From contig CM048655.1 in NCBI GenBank assembly GCA_026413185.1, positions 898,761-962,760 of the forward strand: DNA of 64,000 nucleotides, given 5' to 3'. Position 1 is the stretch's first letter. The number at the start of each line of letters is the position of its first letter. The notes beneath the pieces were generated by a model. That model saw only the letters and a list, made by a program, of their open reading frames with translations, had not been told where the DNA came from and did no database searches. The position numbers and the translations under genes are program-made. This document shows positions 33,960 to 47,541 of the stretch, piece by piece. The stretch comes from Pueraria montana var. lobata (lineage: Eukaryota > Streptophyta > Magnoliopsida > Fabales > Fabaceae).

Positions 33960-35080
33960 TCATGTAATATTATTGTAAAGATAATAATATTATTTAGATA
34001 AATATTACAATTATCTTTTTTATGGTCTTCATATTGAAGATAATCATATTCTTTTTTTAAACAAAATATTTGAGTATAATTTTTTCAGTTTTTAATATTT
34101 TTCTTTTTATAAATCATTATTTCTATTTTAAATACTATAAATGATTACATTTGCAATCAAATTTTTTTATTAGCATTCCCTTTATATTTATTTAATTATA
34201 ATTTATTTGAAAATTAAGGACTTTTTATTAACTTTTACCAGTTGGACACATTGACAAATACTATATAAGAATTTGACCGTTTGAGTTTTGAGACACAAAT
34301 AAATATTCTTTCCTTTTTTTTTTTGAACACTATTCTTCATATATTTTTTAGTCCACATGTTTAGATATGTTGCCCGTAAATTTTGGAGAAGCAAACCAGA
34401 TATTAGATGTACCATTGGTTTGCCAAAATTTACTTTCACAACAATGACTATTGTCACGAGATAACATTCTTCTTTTCTTATTACTACCCAACAATTTATA
34501 AGAGATTTTTTCTTATAGCTATTGGTTATTGGTTATTATCATAAAAGATCATCATATAAGTACCTAGTGTCACCAATTACTTGTACACATGAACACCCCT
34601 CACAAACCTTTTGGTGGGTTGAGTTTTTGCAACCAAGTAAAGACATAAGGGTGTATTTGGAGTAACTGCGAAAATTAGATTATTTCAATAGTTGATTATT
34701 GTTATAATTGATTATAATGAGAATCAATTTTTGTTTGGATAAGTTTGCTAAAGAGTGATTTGAAAATAATTAATTTCGTTTAGATGCAACAAAAAAAAGC
34801 TTTTACATAGTAAAATAATATAAAAACAACTAAAAATTGTTAAAAAATAATCATAAGTTACAAATTTTCAACTTCAAAAAAATAATTTTTTTTTTTAAAA
34901 AAAACTTTTTCTAAATCCCAAATATCCAGCTAATTTTACTCTTTACACCCTTACTCACTAGAGTCTATAAGGCTACAAGCGTCATTTACAGAATTTGCTA
35001 GACTCTTGACTCAGCGAGAACCTTCAGCACGAGGGAGAGGACGACTCAAGAACAAGAACAACATCACACACCATGTCAAT
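33960..35080. other. AT-rich intergenic sequence upstream of the chaperone gene
   Basis: No gene is recognised. The minus-strand frame at 34203-34457 has no domain. A palindrome TAATATTATTGTAAAGATAA lies near 33966. Confidence 0.45.
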
Positions 35081-35086
35081 TCCGGC

Positions 35087-35092
35087 CACGTG
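35087..35092. promoter_or_regulatory. G-box (CACGTG) in the chaperone promoter
   Basis: GGCCACGTGTAC lies about 255 bp before the ATG. Plant bZIP factors, including the ER-stress factors bZIP17/28/60, bind ACGT cores in chaperone promoters. The match is to the G-box only; no full ERSE (CCAAT-N10-CACG) spacing was found. Confidence 0.4.
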
Positions 35093-35221
35093 TACATTTC
35101 GCCACATGTCTTCTTCTCACTGGCTAAACCCTCCTTCACTCTGTCACACTTTCCTCCGTAAAATACACTCCAAGCAAAACACTCGTTTCACTCTCATTAT
35201 TTAAAAATTTATTTTATTTTA

Positions 35222-35248
35222 TGATTATTATTATTATTATTATTATTA
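35222..35248. repeat. (ATT)n trinucleotide repeat in the 5' leader or promoter
   Basis: About eight ATT units, 100 bp upstream of the start codon of the chaperone gene, just after a TATA-like TATTTAAAAATTTATT (35199-35214). Confidence 0.8.
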
Positions 35249-35347
35249 AACCCACCACCACGCTCTCTTCCGTTTTCCCGCATAACACATTCACTTAATT
35301 TTCCCTCACTTTCTCGGTGGCCAAACGCCGCATTCCGTCCGGAAAAA

Positions 35348-38300
35348 ATGGCGTCGAAGGTGGCGCTACTGTTGCTGTTCTCCCTCGTGCTTTTGCTCTC
35401 TCCGTCGCAATCCGCGGTTTTCAGCGTAGATCTAGGTTCCGAATCGGTGAAGGTGGCCGTGGTGAACCTCAAGCCAGGTCAATCCCCGATCTCGATTGCG
35501 ATCAATGAGATGTCGAAACGAAAATCGCCGGCGCTCGTCTCCTTCCACGACGGCGACCGCCTCCTCGGCGAGGAGGCCGCCGGCCTCGCCGCGCGCTACC
35601 CGCAGAAGGTCTTTTCCCAAATGCGCGACCTCATCGCGAAACCCTACGCCTCCGCGCAGAGGATTCTGAACTCAATGTACTTACCCTTCGAGACCAAGGA
35701 AGATTCCAGAGGCGGCGTGAGCATCGTCGCGGACAACGGAAGCGAAAAGGACGACGCCGTTTACTCCCCGGAGGAGCTCGTGGCCATGGTGCTAGGTTAC
35801 GCGGCGAATTTGGCGGAGTTTCACGCGAAGATTCCGATAAAGGACGCGGTGATCGCGGTGCCGCCGTACACAGGGCAGGCCGAGCGGAGAGGGCTGCTCG
35901 CGGCGGCGCAGTTGGCGGGGATTAACGTCTTGTCTCTGATAAACGAGCACTCCGGCGCGGCGCTGCAGTATGGGATCGACAAGGACTTCTCGAACGAGTC
36001 TAGACACGTGGTTTTCTACGACATGGGTGCGAGCAGCAGCTACGCGGCGCTCGTGTACTTCTCGTCGTACAAGGGGAAGGAGTATGGGAAGAGCGTGTCG
36101 GTGAACCAGTTTCAGGTGAAGGATGTGCGGTGGAACCCGGAGCTCGGTGGCCAGCACATGGAGCTGCGGTTGGTCGAGTATTTTGCGGATCAGTTCAATA
36201 AGCAAGTTGGTGGTGGAATCGATGTCAGGAAGTTCCCCAAGGCTATGGCCAAATTGAAGAAACAGGTTAAGCGGACTAAAGAGATTCTTAGTGCGAACAC
36301 AGCAGCTCCTATTTCAGTTGAATCGCTTCATGATGACGTCGACTTCAGGTGCGTGGATTTTAAAATTACTCGTCAGCTCCTTCAGTATTCCTACTCGTTT
36401 CTATGAATTTCTGAACAAAAAGTTGGTGGTTTGTACTGTGTAGATCATGGTGCAAACTTATTATAGAGTGTACTTTAGCATCCTATTTAGCTTATTAATA
36501 CTTTATTATGAACAAGAGCTGCAAGGAAAACAACAACCAATATTTATCCTATATTAGTATGGCAGACTAATATGGGAAATATTTAATCTAAAAAGAATTT
36601 TGTAGTATTTTTTTGTTTTTGGAAAAATCCAAATTCAGTTGATAATATTTCTAGGAACACTTTCTTGTATGGGGGGTGGGGGGAGTTTTGTCTTTTCAAA
36701 ATGATTTTGAAGGGAGTGAATTAGCATTTTGTCTCATTTAGTAGCAAACTAAACCCCTCAGTAACAAAACTTACTATTTTTGTATGGGCCAAGTTTTACG
36801 TCAGTGATAAGATTATTGGGTATTTATCCATATGTATCCAATAAGTACTGGTGTTGGAAACATATCCAGTATGGGTATTGGAATTGTATAGGAATACCCA
36901 TGCATAATAGCTTTCCTGTAAAATAATTACAGCAGCGAAGGCGGGTAGCAAGGAGACAGTTGCCTTTGCTTCAACTGACTGCCAGAGAGTTGGTAAAGTG
37001 GGCATTAGTCTTGGGAAATTGTGATCTGACCTGCTCCAACCCTTCAGTAAAAGAATGTCCTAGAATTTTCATTTGGGGAAAAAATAGTTGGGAAAATTAT
37101 AGAAAAAGGAATTATTGATAACAGTATTTCCCATTAAAAAATTAGTTAAGCTTTCATATGGCTGACTGGGGCAATAAGTAGTTGCTTAAGTGATTAGTTG
37201 TTTGCAATTAATTAGCAAGAAGGAGCCTTAGGTTTTACTGGCTGGCTGAGAGTTGAGAAAGAGGCATCAGTCTTAGGAGTTGAGTTACATATACCCTTAA
37301 AGACAGTGCTGCATATTGGTTAATATATATAGGATTGGTTGGTATCTTAAATCTTATGGTAGAGATCAATCTGAAGGAAGTTGCTGTTTTCAAATGATTA
37401 GGAAATCTGAAAGGGGGAAGTCAAGAAATACTCTGTAGAATGAAATTCCCTTATATGCTCAAGCTTGTTAAGTGAAATGCATAGACTAATCTCAATAAAG
37501 TGTAAAAAATGACAAGGAAAATAAATTTTACTTGATTAGCAAGCTATGATATATTTATACTGAATATAATGCTTAAGATTCCTTCACACAAGGCTCCTTT
37601 TCTTACAGGAGCACAATAACCCGTGAGAAATTTGAAGAGCTCTGTGAAGACATTTGGGAAAAATCGCTCTTACCTGTGAAAGAGGTGCTTGAGCATTCTG
37701 GCCTGTCATTGGAACAAATATATGCAGTGGAGTTGATTGGAGGTGCCACCAGAGTGCCAAAATTACAGGTTTGAATAGTCTTTTTTCCTTCTTTGACAAT
37801 TCTTTTGACAATGTTGTGCACTTTGGGAAGGGTGGGATTTGATCTGCAGATATTTGTAGTTTTGTACAATGTTGAACTCCATGCTTGATAGTCAGCAACA
37901 TTTGTTTACCATATATCATCTGTTATGTACAGGATAAGCCTAGTTTTGACAAATTAATGATTCTTATTAAAGTATACAACTGTATCTGTATCCTGTAGTT
38001 GCATGCTGTCTGTATACTGCAGTTGCTCTGCTAGTATATTGTTAGCTGTTAAACGCAGCATGTGTGCACATTCATCTGTTATTTAACAGAAGTAACTAAC
38101 AGATCAGTTTAACTGTTCAGTTAGATATTGGTCAAATCAAATGTTTTGTTACAACTCTGTTCAACTGAACTGATTCAGTTGCAACAGTTTCCGTTGCACA
38201 GTTTCCTGTACATTCAGCATACAAGACTAATTCTCTTTTTGCACCAGAAGCACAGTTATACTGAGAGCATTACGGACTCTTTCTCAATTCTTAGTTTTCT

Positions 38301-41300
38301 GTCCTTTTTCTCTCATTTTCCGTTCACTTGAACTTAAACAATTCTGTAATTTATATTGTCAATCTTACACTCGTAGTTATTCATGCTGTCCAAGCTTGAC
38401 CCTATTTTATGTGAAGTTATGTACTTATATTTGCTACTTTTTTTTATTGATTTGAATAATAAAGAAAAAGGAAGAGCTCAACTGATGGCTCAAATGTTAG
38501 CATAAAGATTTCAATGGAGAGATTTGCAGCATGAATATAATTAAATTGCATAACCTCATTATTTCAAATCTGAATATAACTAAGTTTGAATGTCGAGAAT
38601 CCATGACACAGTTATCAACTTATATTTGGTATCTATTTATTGTCAAATGAAATTGCAGCACTTTATTTTGTCTATGAATTGTTTGATATAGTGTTTGAGC
38701 TTTAGTTTCACAGATGAAGTATTTTACTCAGCTGTCCAGCATTAATGTGTAGAGGTTTGTTTATCGATATTCTGTTCATGTTATTACAGGCTAAGCTTCA
38801 AGAATTCCTTGGGAGAAAAGAACTTGATAGGCATCTTGATGCTGATGAAGCAATAGTTCTTGGCGCAGCTCTGCATGCTGCAAATTTAAGTGATGGGATC
38901 AAATTGAACCGCAAACTAGGAATGGTTGATGGTTCCTTATATGGATTTGTGGTTGAGTTGAATGGTCCTGATCTTTTAAAAGATGAAAGCTCTAGGCAGT
39001 TACTTGTACCACGAATGAAGAAAGTCCCGAGTAAGGTAAATCAATTGGTGATTCAATGCTGAATGTGGGTACATATTATATGAAGAATGAATTTATCAAT
39101 TATATTCTCCAATTTTTTTAATCCATTGTAGCATTGTTTACTTACCAGATGTTTAGATCCGTTAATCATAACAAAGATTTTGAAGTTTCACTAGCTTATG
39201 AAAGTGAGGATGATTTACCTCCTGGTGTTACCTCTCCTGAAATTGCTCGATACCAGATATCTGGTTTGACAGATGCAAGTGAGAAGTAAGGATAAAAAAC
39301 TTTCTGAAGTTTTGTGGGCATACTTATTTAATCCCCTTGAGGAATTGCTTTTCACGTAAAATTTAGAAACTCTTATGCCCTCCTATTTATGTTTCTCCTC
39401 TGTTCTTCTAGATACTCATCTCGGAATCTGTCATCCCCCATCAAGGCAAACATACATTTTTCTCTTAGTAGAAGTGGAATTCTTTCTCTGGATCGGGCAG
39501 ATGCTGTTATTGAAATAACAGAGTGGGTGGAAGTTCCTAGGAAGAATTTGTCGATAGAGAATTCAACCATTTCATCAAATGTTTCGGCTGAATCTGCTGC
39601 GGGTAATAGTTCCGAGGAAACCAACGAAAGCATGCAAACTGATAGTGGGGTTAATAAGACATCCAACATTAGTGCAGAGGAGCAAGCTGCCGCTGAGCCT
39701 GCTACAGAGAAAAAGCTGAAAAAGCGGACCTTTAGGGTACCATTAAAGGTGAAAGCTAACTGGCCACCCTTATTTTGTGACTTTTTAAACTGGCTGGTTA
39801 TTTTTGGGAAAAAAATTGAAACAAGTTCTTCTAATATACTTTTCTTGCTTCTTCGCTGTTTTTGCTTTTTGCTGGTGACAGATTGTTGAGAAGATAACTG
39901 GATTTGGAATGTCTCTATCACAAGATTTTCTTGCTGAAGCCAAAAGAAAATTACAAGTACTAGATGAAAAAGATGCCGACAGAAAAAGAACAGCTGAGTT
40001 AAAAAATAATTTAGAAGGATATATATATACTACGAAGGAAAAGGTTGGTAGAAAACAATATGTTTATGGTTTTTGTTATGTTAACAGCCTTCATCAATTA
40101 TGTGATGGGTAAATATTTATCCTTTAAAGATTTCAAATTTTCTTTCAAAGATTCATTTAAAAGATTGACCTTCAATTAGTTGACTTTGTCTAAGTTTATA
40201 CCGAGGGAGTTTAACTCTTGGTCTTGATGAAAAAATCCAGCAGAAGAGAATTAATAAATGAAAGAATGAGGATGAACATTTTTTAAAACCCAAAGTACCC
40301 TAGCCTCCAGCCAAATTAACATAAGATAATAATGCCCATTCTTGTCCTTGCATTTAGCATCATCTGCATTTGTCTGGAGTGTTTTTCTGATTGCCATGTA
40401 TTTGTATGGGGAGGGTGGATTAGGACTGATGCTTCTACAATTATTTTATAGGTTAACTGACTGTATAATCATTATGCCTGTTGTTTTTCATTTTAGAATG
40501 TTTAAAATGTACTAATTTAACTATTTGTTTTTTCTAATTGTTAATATGGCTATTTTGTTCAATTTGTTCTTAATACTTCTTATGTTTTTATCAGATTGAA
40601 ACTCTTGAGGAGTTTGAAAAAATTTCTACAAGTGAGGAACGCCAGTCCTTCATTGAGAAGCTTGATCAGGTTAACCCTTTTCCCTGAGCAATCGAAAATA
40701 AATGTTATTAATAAAAATATTGACTTTGCATTCTGTCAGGTGCAAGATTGGTTGTATACAGATGGTGAAGATGCCAATGCCACAGAGTTTCAAGAGCGTC
40801 TAGATCAGTTAAAAGCTGTTGGAGATCCAATTTTCTTCAGGTCTGTTATATTCAGTATAACTATCAATTTCACTCTGTATGCCCTTATAGTGGTAAAGTT
40901 TTTTCTGAATTGGTTAACATCTGTTTCAGGTTAAAAGAGCTTACAGCTCGGCCAGCAGCAGTTGAGCATGCTCATAAATACATTGATGAGTTGAAACAGG
41001 TACCATCAACAAACTTTTCATGTAAAGTGCTTTAGCGCCTTTTATTTTCTTCATGTTCCTTTTGAAGCCGAAAATTTGTTTTTGGTAGGGTTGAATTATG
41101 TCAATTGATCATTGTAGCTAATCACTCATAGGTTGTGTTTGGACGAAGACTTTCAAGATTTCAAGGAATTTGAAATGCCTGATTGTGTTTGGAAGAGGAC
41201 TTCCAAGATTTCAAGGAATTTGAAATGCCTGAAATTTGAATTGCTTTGTGATTTAAATTTCCTTATTTTTTAAATGCTTTGTTCGGATAAAGCAATTAAA

Positions 41301-43683
41301 ATTTTTTAAATTTCAAATTCTTAGTTTGGATAAGGTAAATCAATTTCCACCATATGCAAAACAAGAGAGAGGGGAGAGAGATACAGGAGAGAGAGAAGAG
41401 CAGGAGAGGAAATAGAGATGGGAAAGGGAGAGAAGAGAGAGTGGAAGAGGGGAGAAGAGAGAGAAGAGAGAGGGGGGAGAGGGAAGAGAGAGATGGGAGA
41501 GAGAAGAGATAGATAGAAAGTAAGCATGAATTCAAATTCTTACTTTTTTGGTTGAATTTGAAATTCTATAATTTTATATAATGAAAATATTTTCACAAAT
41601 TACTAAAATTTCAAATACTTTTTAAATACACTATCCAAAAAAAGTATATTTTGATACAAAGAATTTCAAATTCTCACTTAAATTGAATTACTAACTTCAA
41701 TTTCTCTATCTAAACACATTACTAGTGAAATAAGGCTTTGGTGGACATTGTTGTTTTTGCTAATCCCTTTGATACATGGGTAGTTTATTGGTGTAAACTT
41801 AAGTAGGATCAATAGGAACTGTAATATGATAACAGGACTGTCTTTATTATTTCTATTACATTAATTCAGCATCTTTCATCTGAAAGAATGTAGAGATTGG
41901 TCATCTGTTGCCCTTGTTGAGAACTTGAGATATTAGATATTGAAAGGGCAAGGTTCAAATTGATCTGATACAACAGGCAACTTTCATTCAAGTGGTTATC
42001 TGTTGTTTATCCGGTTTTCATCACGACAATACTAATGTGCCCATTCCTAGAAAATCATATGGACACATTCACACCACTTCAGGAAATCATATAATCGAAA
42101 TACAATGCATTGAAAAGGCGTTAGTTAGGTGAACCAAACATGTACCATGAGCAATTGATTGGCTGATAGATGTCTGAAGCAGTATATTGTGATTTATAAA
42201 ATTTTCTGTTCATTTTCAGCCAGCTATTTTGTAATGTAACTTGAAACATTTATGACATCTGCAGATTGTTCAAGAGTGGAAAGCAAAGAAGCCTTGGCTT
42301 CCACAAGAACGAGTAGATGAGGTACTTGGTTTAACTTGATTTCAATAACTTTGAATCTATTAAAGCTGGTGTGTTACCTTCAGAAAATTCATTGTTTTTT
42401 GGTTCCTAACTTGCAAGGTCATAAAAAGTTCTGAAAAATTGAAGAATTGGTTGGATGAGAAAGAAGCTGAGCAAAAGAAGTAAGTTCTTGTCATAGTAAT
42501 TTAGGTGTTATTGAAGCTTGTTTTTTACCTTGTCATTTCAATATTATGTGTGGACTTTGCAAGAGTCAAAAGAAGTATCTTCATGAGCGATTGCCTGTAT
42601 AAACATTTACCTTTGTTTTTCTTTAATTAGATAATATTCCATGAAAAAGTGCAACCTTAATGTTATGAATCTAAGAAGTTATCTTTGGAAATGGTTTCCT
42701 TTCATTTGCTACTGTTAGCTTGTATAGCACAAAATATGATCAATGACAATGGACTACGTAATGAAATAATAGTCTGGGTTAAATTAAGGTTATTTGTGTC
42801 ATATGAAAGTCACTTCTCCCAACAGGACGTGTATGTAATGCACAGCGTATTGTGCTACCCAAGAATCTGTGGAATTCTTGAATAATAAAAGCAGTCCTTT
42901 AAAATATTGAGGTAGCCTAGATTCCACTTTTTTTGAGCTTCAATGATTGTTCTCTGCAAGGTTTCCTTGTCTGTTATATTTATTTTCTAGATAAAAATTG
43001 CTAACATTTTTTTTTTGAGGGTGAGCCTCCCTCCCTTTGCTCTCCGTAAGGACTGTGTAAGTGATTTCATGATGACCAATGGATCATCTGAAGCATATCG
43101 TTGATGGCTTCAAAGTTTTAGATTATTGAGGAAATTCCATTGGATCAACAAGAAAAAGTGCAACCTTAATATTTACAGTATTCACTTTTCCACTTCGCTG
43201 ACTGCCAACTTGAGTTTGATCATTGAGGAAATTGCAATGTGCACAGAACAGTTTTAATGTAATTGGTTATTAATTTCTTATTCTGTACTTGTTTTGAAGG
43301 ACTTCTGGATTCAGTAAGCCAGCATTTACATCTGAAGAAGTATATCTAAAGGTGCTTGATCTGCAAACCAAGGTACACTTGTCTAAATCACAAGACTGTG
43401 TTTTGGCATGTGATTTTACAGGTCTAAGAAAGCAGTGCCATTTCTTGTTGATGATGTGTTTACTGTACATTTACAGGTTGCCAGTATTAATAGAATTCCC
43501 AAGCCCAAACCTAAGGTTCAGAAGCCTGTAAAGAACGAAACTGAGAGCAGTGGGCAGAATACAGAGAATTCCGATTCTAACTCAACTGATAGTTCCTCTT
43601 CAACCGATTCATCTGCCAACAATTCAGAAGGTACAATCGAAGAAACGGTTACAGAGCAATCTGAAGGTCATGATGAGCTATGA
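35348..43683 (+). CDS. HSP70-17: ER-lumen HSP70-17 / GRP170-type chaperone
   Basis: An 895-residue Hsp70-superfamily protein of the large GRP170/HYOU1 kind (plant HSP70-17), expected to act in ER protein folding and as exchange factor for BiP. Thirteen exons were placed by frame and GT-AG sites: 35348-36348, 37609-37768, 38790-39035, 39149-39285, 39412-39748, 39882-40043, 40595-40669, 40740-40840, 40930-40999, 42265-42321, 42418-42479, 43300-43372, 43477-43683. These sum to 2688 nt with phase kept throughout. It has a signal peptide (residues 1-23), the nucleotide-binding motif VDLGSE (27-32), FYDMGA (223-228), the ATP-site motif VELIGGATRVP (374-384), a long helical region, a Ser/Asp-rich tail and the C-terminal retention signal HDEL. 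The ATG is the first in frame and leads straight into the signal peptide. The first exon is GC-rich, unlike its surroundings. Length fits the plant family (the Arabidopsis protein is slightly shorter). Confidence 0.93.
36349..37608 (+). other. Intron 1 of the chaperone gene
   Basis: Starts GTGCGT and ends TTCTTACAG. About 1.26 kb, T-rich, with a short G-rich patch at 36669-36685. No separate gene is seen. Confidence 0.75.
37769..38789 (+). other. Intron 2 of the chaperone gene
   Basis: Starts GTTTGA and ends TATTACAG. The part at about 37921-38340, with repeated AACAGA/CAGTTNAACTG/TCAGTT strings, looks like inserted LTR-type sequence, but I could not define ends or a target duplication. Confidence 0.65.
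41134..41718. mobile_element. MITE-like insertion in intron 9
   Basis: It begins TGTGTTTGGACGAAG and ends CTATCTAAACACA, the same termini as the element at 9256-9834. The first 100 bases are a direct duplication of a 50-bp unit (41134-41183 and 41184-41233). The centre is a purine-rich GAGAGAGGGGAGAGA tract (about 41365-41515). It lies within the 1.26-kb intron 9 (41000-42264) and leaves the splice sites intact. Confidence 0.5.
42480..43299 (+). other. Intron 11 of the chaperone gene
   Basis: Starts GTAAGT and ends TTTTGAAG. Most of its sequence is repeated in the partial copy at 62611-63124. No separate gene is recognised; the plus frame at 42685-42885 lies within the intron and has no known domain. 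Confidence 0.7.
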
Positions 43684-44210
43684 TTAACTGGGAATGCATC
43701 TACCTGCAACGTTTTTATAGTGAGAGATGTAGACTGGTAATATTGGTAGAATTAATAGGTGAAAAGGAGAGGCAGTGTCAGTTCTCAGCTAGCAGGAGAA
43801 TAGAGTTGAGGCAACATTTACTGGTTGAGTTCTAAAATTTTGAGGTTAGATGGCTCCTACTACTGTAGTAGATGATTTATTTCCTTGTAATATTTAAGGC
43901 GGCAACTTGTAATTTACAGCCATATGAAAGGTTGTGTATTTGCCGAAACACAATGTGATAGGGAAAGAAAAAAGAAAAACTCACGAGATTTGATTTGCTC
44001 AGAACATCATATAGGAATTTTGCTCGAGTGACTCCTAGTTCTAAACGATATTTTTTCTTCAAAGCAGCAGATACATTTTATCTTATTTTTAAAATTAAGT
44101 TTGCTCATAATGTCACGTAGTGCATGATTTTAGTTAAAACCAGATTAGCACCGAGATGTAGCAGATAGTGTAAAATATATTATAAATAAAAAAATTGGTT
44201 TTATGGTTTA
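43684..44210 (+). other. 3' UTR and flank of the chaperone gene
   Basis: Non-coding sequence after TGA. It is duplicated at 63508-64000 with small indels, up to the end of the window. Confidence 0.55.
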
Positions 44211-46265
44211 CTACACTGATCATATAAAAAACATATTTATAAAAAACAGATGGCTAACGTTTAAGCCATCTGCCACGTAGAAACAATGTCAACATCACCT
44301 ATGAGGAGACCAAAATCATTACTCAGTAGTGGACTGAAGGTTAAAGCATGGAAATTAAAATCAAGTTTGATCGAAAATATAGAAACTAAAAACTCATTTT
44401 CCTATTATGGTTTTGGGCAACTACGTTGGGTGTTACTCTCTTCACAAATACAATAACTAGCAGCACATATTTTTCATTCATCGGAAAGAAATCTTGTGGG
44501 TCCCATTTTAGGAAGCAGTTGCTTCTTCAAGCAATCATTTCTCTCGTTCAAAAGTGGGTCACAGGTAGTGGCGAATCCACTTGGAAGGGTATGGAGGCGG
44601 GAGGCAATTATCCCCACAAGATTCCGCTTTTTCCTTGAGTATATATAATAATTTTTATTTTTGTACCCCATCAAAAAATTAGTGTTGTCCTCATAAGACA
44701 ATATTTTTTTAAATGAATGTAAAAAAGTTATAAGAGATAAAAGAGAGAATAAATTGATATTAATTTTATCACTTTATCTTTCTAATTTTTTATAGTATAT
44801 TGACAATGAAAAAAATTATATTTTAAAAATATTTTAGATTTTTTTGTCATAACATTATGTATTTTATAAAAATTTGTAATAATTTTCTTTCAAAATATTG
44901 TAAATGATTTCTTTACTCCTACTAAAAAAATTCTAGATCTGTCACTAGTCACAAGCATATAATATTATTATTTTTAATAACCATTCATGTTAACCGTTCA
45001 TTTTTCAATCATCCCTAGGAATGCATTATTTTTTTTTAAAGAAAAGTATCACCTAACAGAATGGTTATTGATGGGATTAAGATGCGTTATCAAGTTTTGC
45101 CTCACGTTCTCCTTCAATTTTTTGAGATTTAAACATGCATGTTAGAAACCTATAATGAGCCATGCAATGGTTGTTCACATTGTCTTAATATAAAAGTTAT
45201 TATTAATTTTAATCTGCATTATTTTTTTTATGTATTTTAAGTTTTAAAGTAAATTATTTATTTAATTAAAATATATTGTATATTATTTATTTAACCATTG
45301 TTATTTAAATATATTAAATTGAAATTAGGATTAATAATAAAATATAAAAGAATTAGATATAGTGGGTCCATTAAAAAACTTTAGCCAGTTTCTTGAGTGA
45401 GTTGCTTAAAGTAAGAAAAGTAATATGACACTATATAGGAAATTTTGAAATATTATTTAACATATGTTAAATTCTAGGGTGAACCACCGGTGCTCCAATC
45501 TAGAATATATTAATTGCAATGTAGTCCTAAATATGGGGCAAAAATACAATTTTTTGGTTGTTTGAGCCTTCCTTCTTCAAGCACCTCCCTCGCCCCTTAA
45601 GCTCAGCCCTTCCTCCATCAGCGCCTATAATGTCAGAATCCATGCCTTCTTCAAGTCATTGCACAACAACCTCGCAATGACCTTTGTCGACATCACACCT
45701 CCGTTAACTCCTCCATCATTGCTAGTTTCGATCCCTACATCCACACTCCAACTTCGATCATACATCGTATCAGCTACAGGAGTACGACCACACTAGGTTG
45801 CTGTAGGAGTTTGAGGATTTTTAGTTTGGACCCTGTGTGGGTGTTTAATTTTATTTAGGTTTTTCAGTTTGTATTTTAGAATTCCAGTGTTGGTTTTGTT
45901 TGAAAGGATTAAAATTGTTTTCTATTAGGTTCGTGTGTTGCTTTTAGGCTGGGTGGCGCCTTTGATTGTTTGTTGAAGAATTTGGTCATATTGCTTTAAT
46001 CTTTCCAACAATTAAAATTTAGTTGTGGGATGTTTTTAGACTCACCTGATGTATGTGACTTCCCTCATAAATCCGATTTTTTTTTCTTGTTTCAAGCCCT
46101 TGTTTTTTCCATTAAAGTCAACTCAAAAGTCCTACGATAGAGATATGCAAAGATTCAAACATATTTTACTAGATCTGCTTTTATTCGAATGTGCAATTTG
46201 GGTTTGAAAACATGATTTGAGGACGTGTTTTTTTAATTTTCTTTCTTTATTTTGTTTTTTTGTTG
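44211..46265. other. Intergenic between the chaperone gene and the RLP duplicates
   Basis: Mostly AT-rich. The stretch AGTGGCGAATCCACTTGGAA with GGCAATTATCCCCAC (about 44568-44622) resembles a common plant transposon end but has no visible partner. A higher-GC patch at 45560-45850 has no continuous frame or recognised product. Confidence 0.4.
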
Positions 46266-46789
46266 TTGTTATTGCTAGGAATGAAAAGGTCCAAGGATGA
46301 TCTTTACACGAATTCACTCATGAAGGATTTGAATTTACTTCAAGAAAATGAGTGGGGTTTAAATCTTTCTTATATAAAATGTGAAATCCTATCTTAGTGT
46401 ATGTTTGATGCAACGGTGCATTGAAAAAAAAAATTGTGTCCATTATTACAATGTATGCAAAGCTGCTACTTGAGATTGTCGCAGTATTTTCTTCTTTTTA
46501 TGCGATTTTGTGAGGTTCATTATGGAACCAAACACGCCTTAATCAATCTCTTAAGACCACCTTAAGATTATTGTTAGATAGTCATGTTTCACGTTTCAAG
46601 TGAAAAGATAAAAAAAATTCACAGAGAACAACCATTCCAACCTTTTTTGATACATATTCTAAAAGCATCTTCAAATATATTCCACATAGCATATTATAAA
46701 GAAACATTTGCAAACTGTTCACAAATTAAACACAAATCTCATAGAGAAAATAGAAGCGTTTGTAATAGGCTAAATAACTTCATAAAAAA

Positions 46790-46903
46790 CTAGAACATGC
46801 TAGCCATGATTCTTATTTGAATATCTTGAATAACAAATGAACCTTGTGGCCTCTTCCAAAAACATTGAATGAAGTAACTTGTCAAAGCATGGACATCAAG
46901 AAC
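46790..46903 (-). pseudogene. Exon-like fragment of an unrecognised gene, copy R1
   Basis: After a splice-acceptor-like CACTGCAG (46904-46911), the minus strand reads VLDVHALTSYFIQCFWKRPQ then GSFVIQDIQIRIMASMF and a stop. The duplicate at 56269-56334 keeps the same first 20 codons, but has a stop soon after the arginine-proline pair. I cannot name the family. Confidence 0.35.
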
Positions 46904-47538
46904 CTGCAGTGTACACAAAGTCTATAAAGGTAAATAACAAGTAATTCCTTTTCAAGTTTGAATATTACTAAGATATATTACTAACTAAAGCACAATTTAT
47001 ATACGTATAAAGGTCAATTTTAAGTAATCCAAGCATTTGCATGCTTGTAATCAAATAATATAAGTTTGTTTATATTTCAGAATATGAGAAAATGGTGTAT
47101 ATGCATTGTATAAAATTGTTTTATATCGACTTTCAATAAACTTTAACCATTTAGCCGCTTCAACTTAATCATTAAAAAAATTACATTAAAAAAGCGGTTG
47201 AAAAGTTAATCAATCCTTATTATTTCCAATGACCCTCGTCCGTCCTGTATTCTCTATCTCAAAATCCTAGCTCTCTATTTTGTCAGCCACCTCCGCCCCC
47301 ACTCTTTCATTTAAAAATCCTAACCCCAATTTTTTCTGGTTACCCTTCTCTGTCACTCTCTCCTATCTCAAAAAGAAACAAATTGAAATACAGGATCTGA
47401 AAAAGAAGGCACAAAGGAAATGAGTGTAACCAATTTTCTTTTTTCTTTTTTAATTTAATATAAATTTTTAAATGGAATTCTAGTATGGTTGATTGCTTAA
47501 ATTTTATTAGATGATGGAATAAAATAGTTTTACATTGT

Positions 47539-47541
<3 letters not shown>

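Noticed and set aside
35209..35620. Minus-strand frames across the first exon of the chaperone gene
   Set aside because: They are shadows of the GC-rich coding exon.
37921..38340. Possible solo LTR in intron 2 of the chaperone gene
   Set aside because: It starts TGTTATGTACAG and looks LTR-like, but no matching target duplication or clear CA end was found.
41296..41535. Leu/Ser-rich minus frames in intron 9
   Set aside because: They arise from the purine-rich low-complexity tract of an intronic transposon.
42685..42885. 66-codon plus frame repeated at 62798-62998
   Set aside because: It lies in intron 11 of the chaperone gene and in its duplicate. The repetition reflects the DNA duplication and the frame has no domain.
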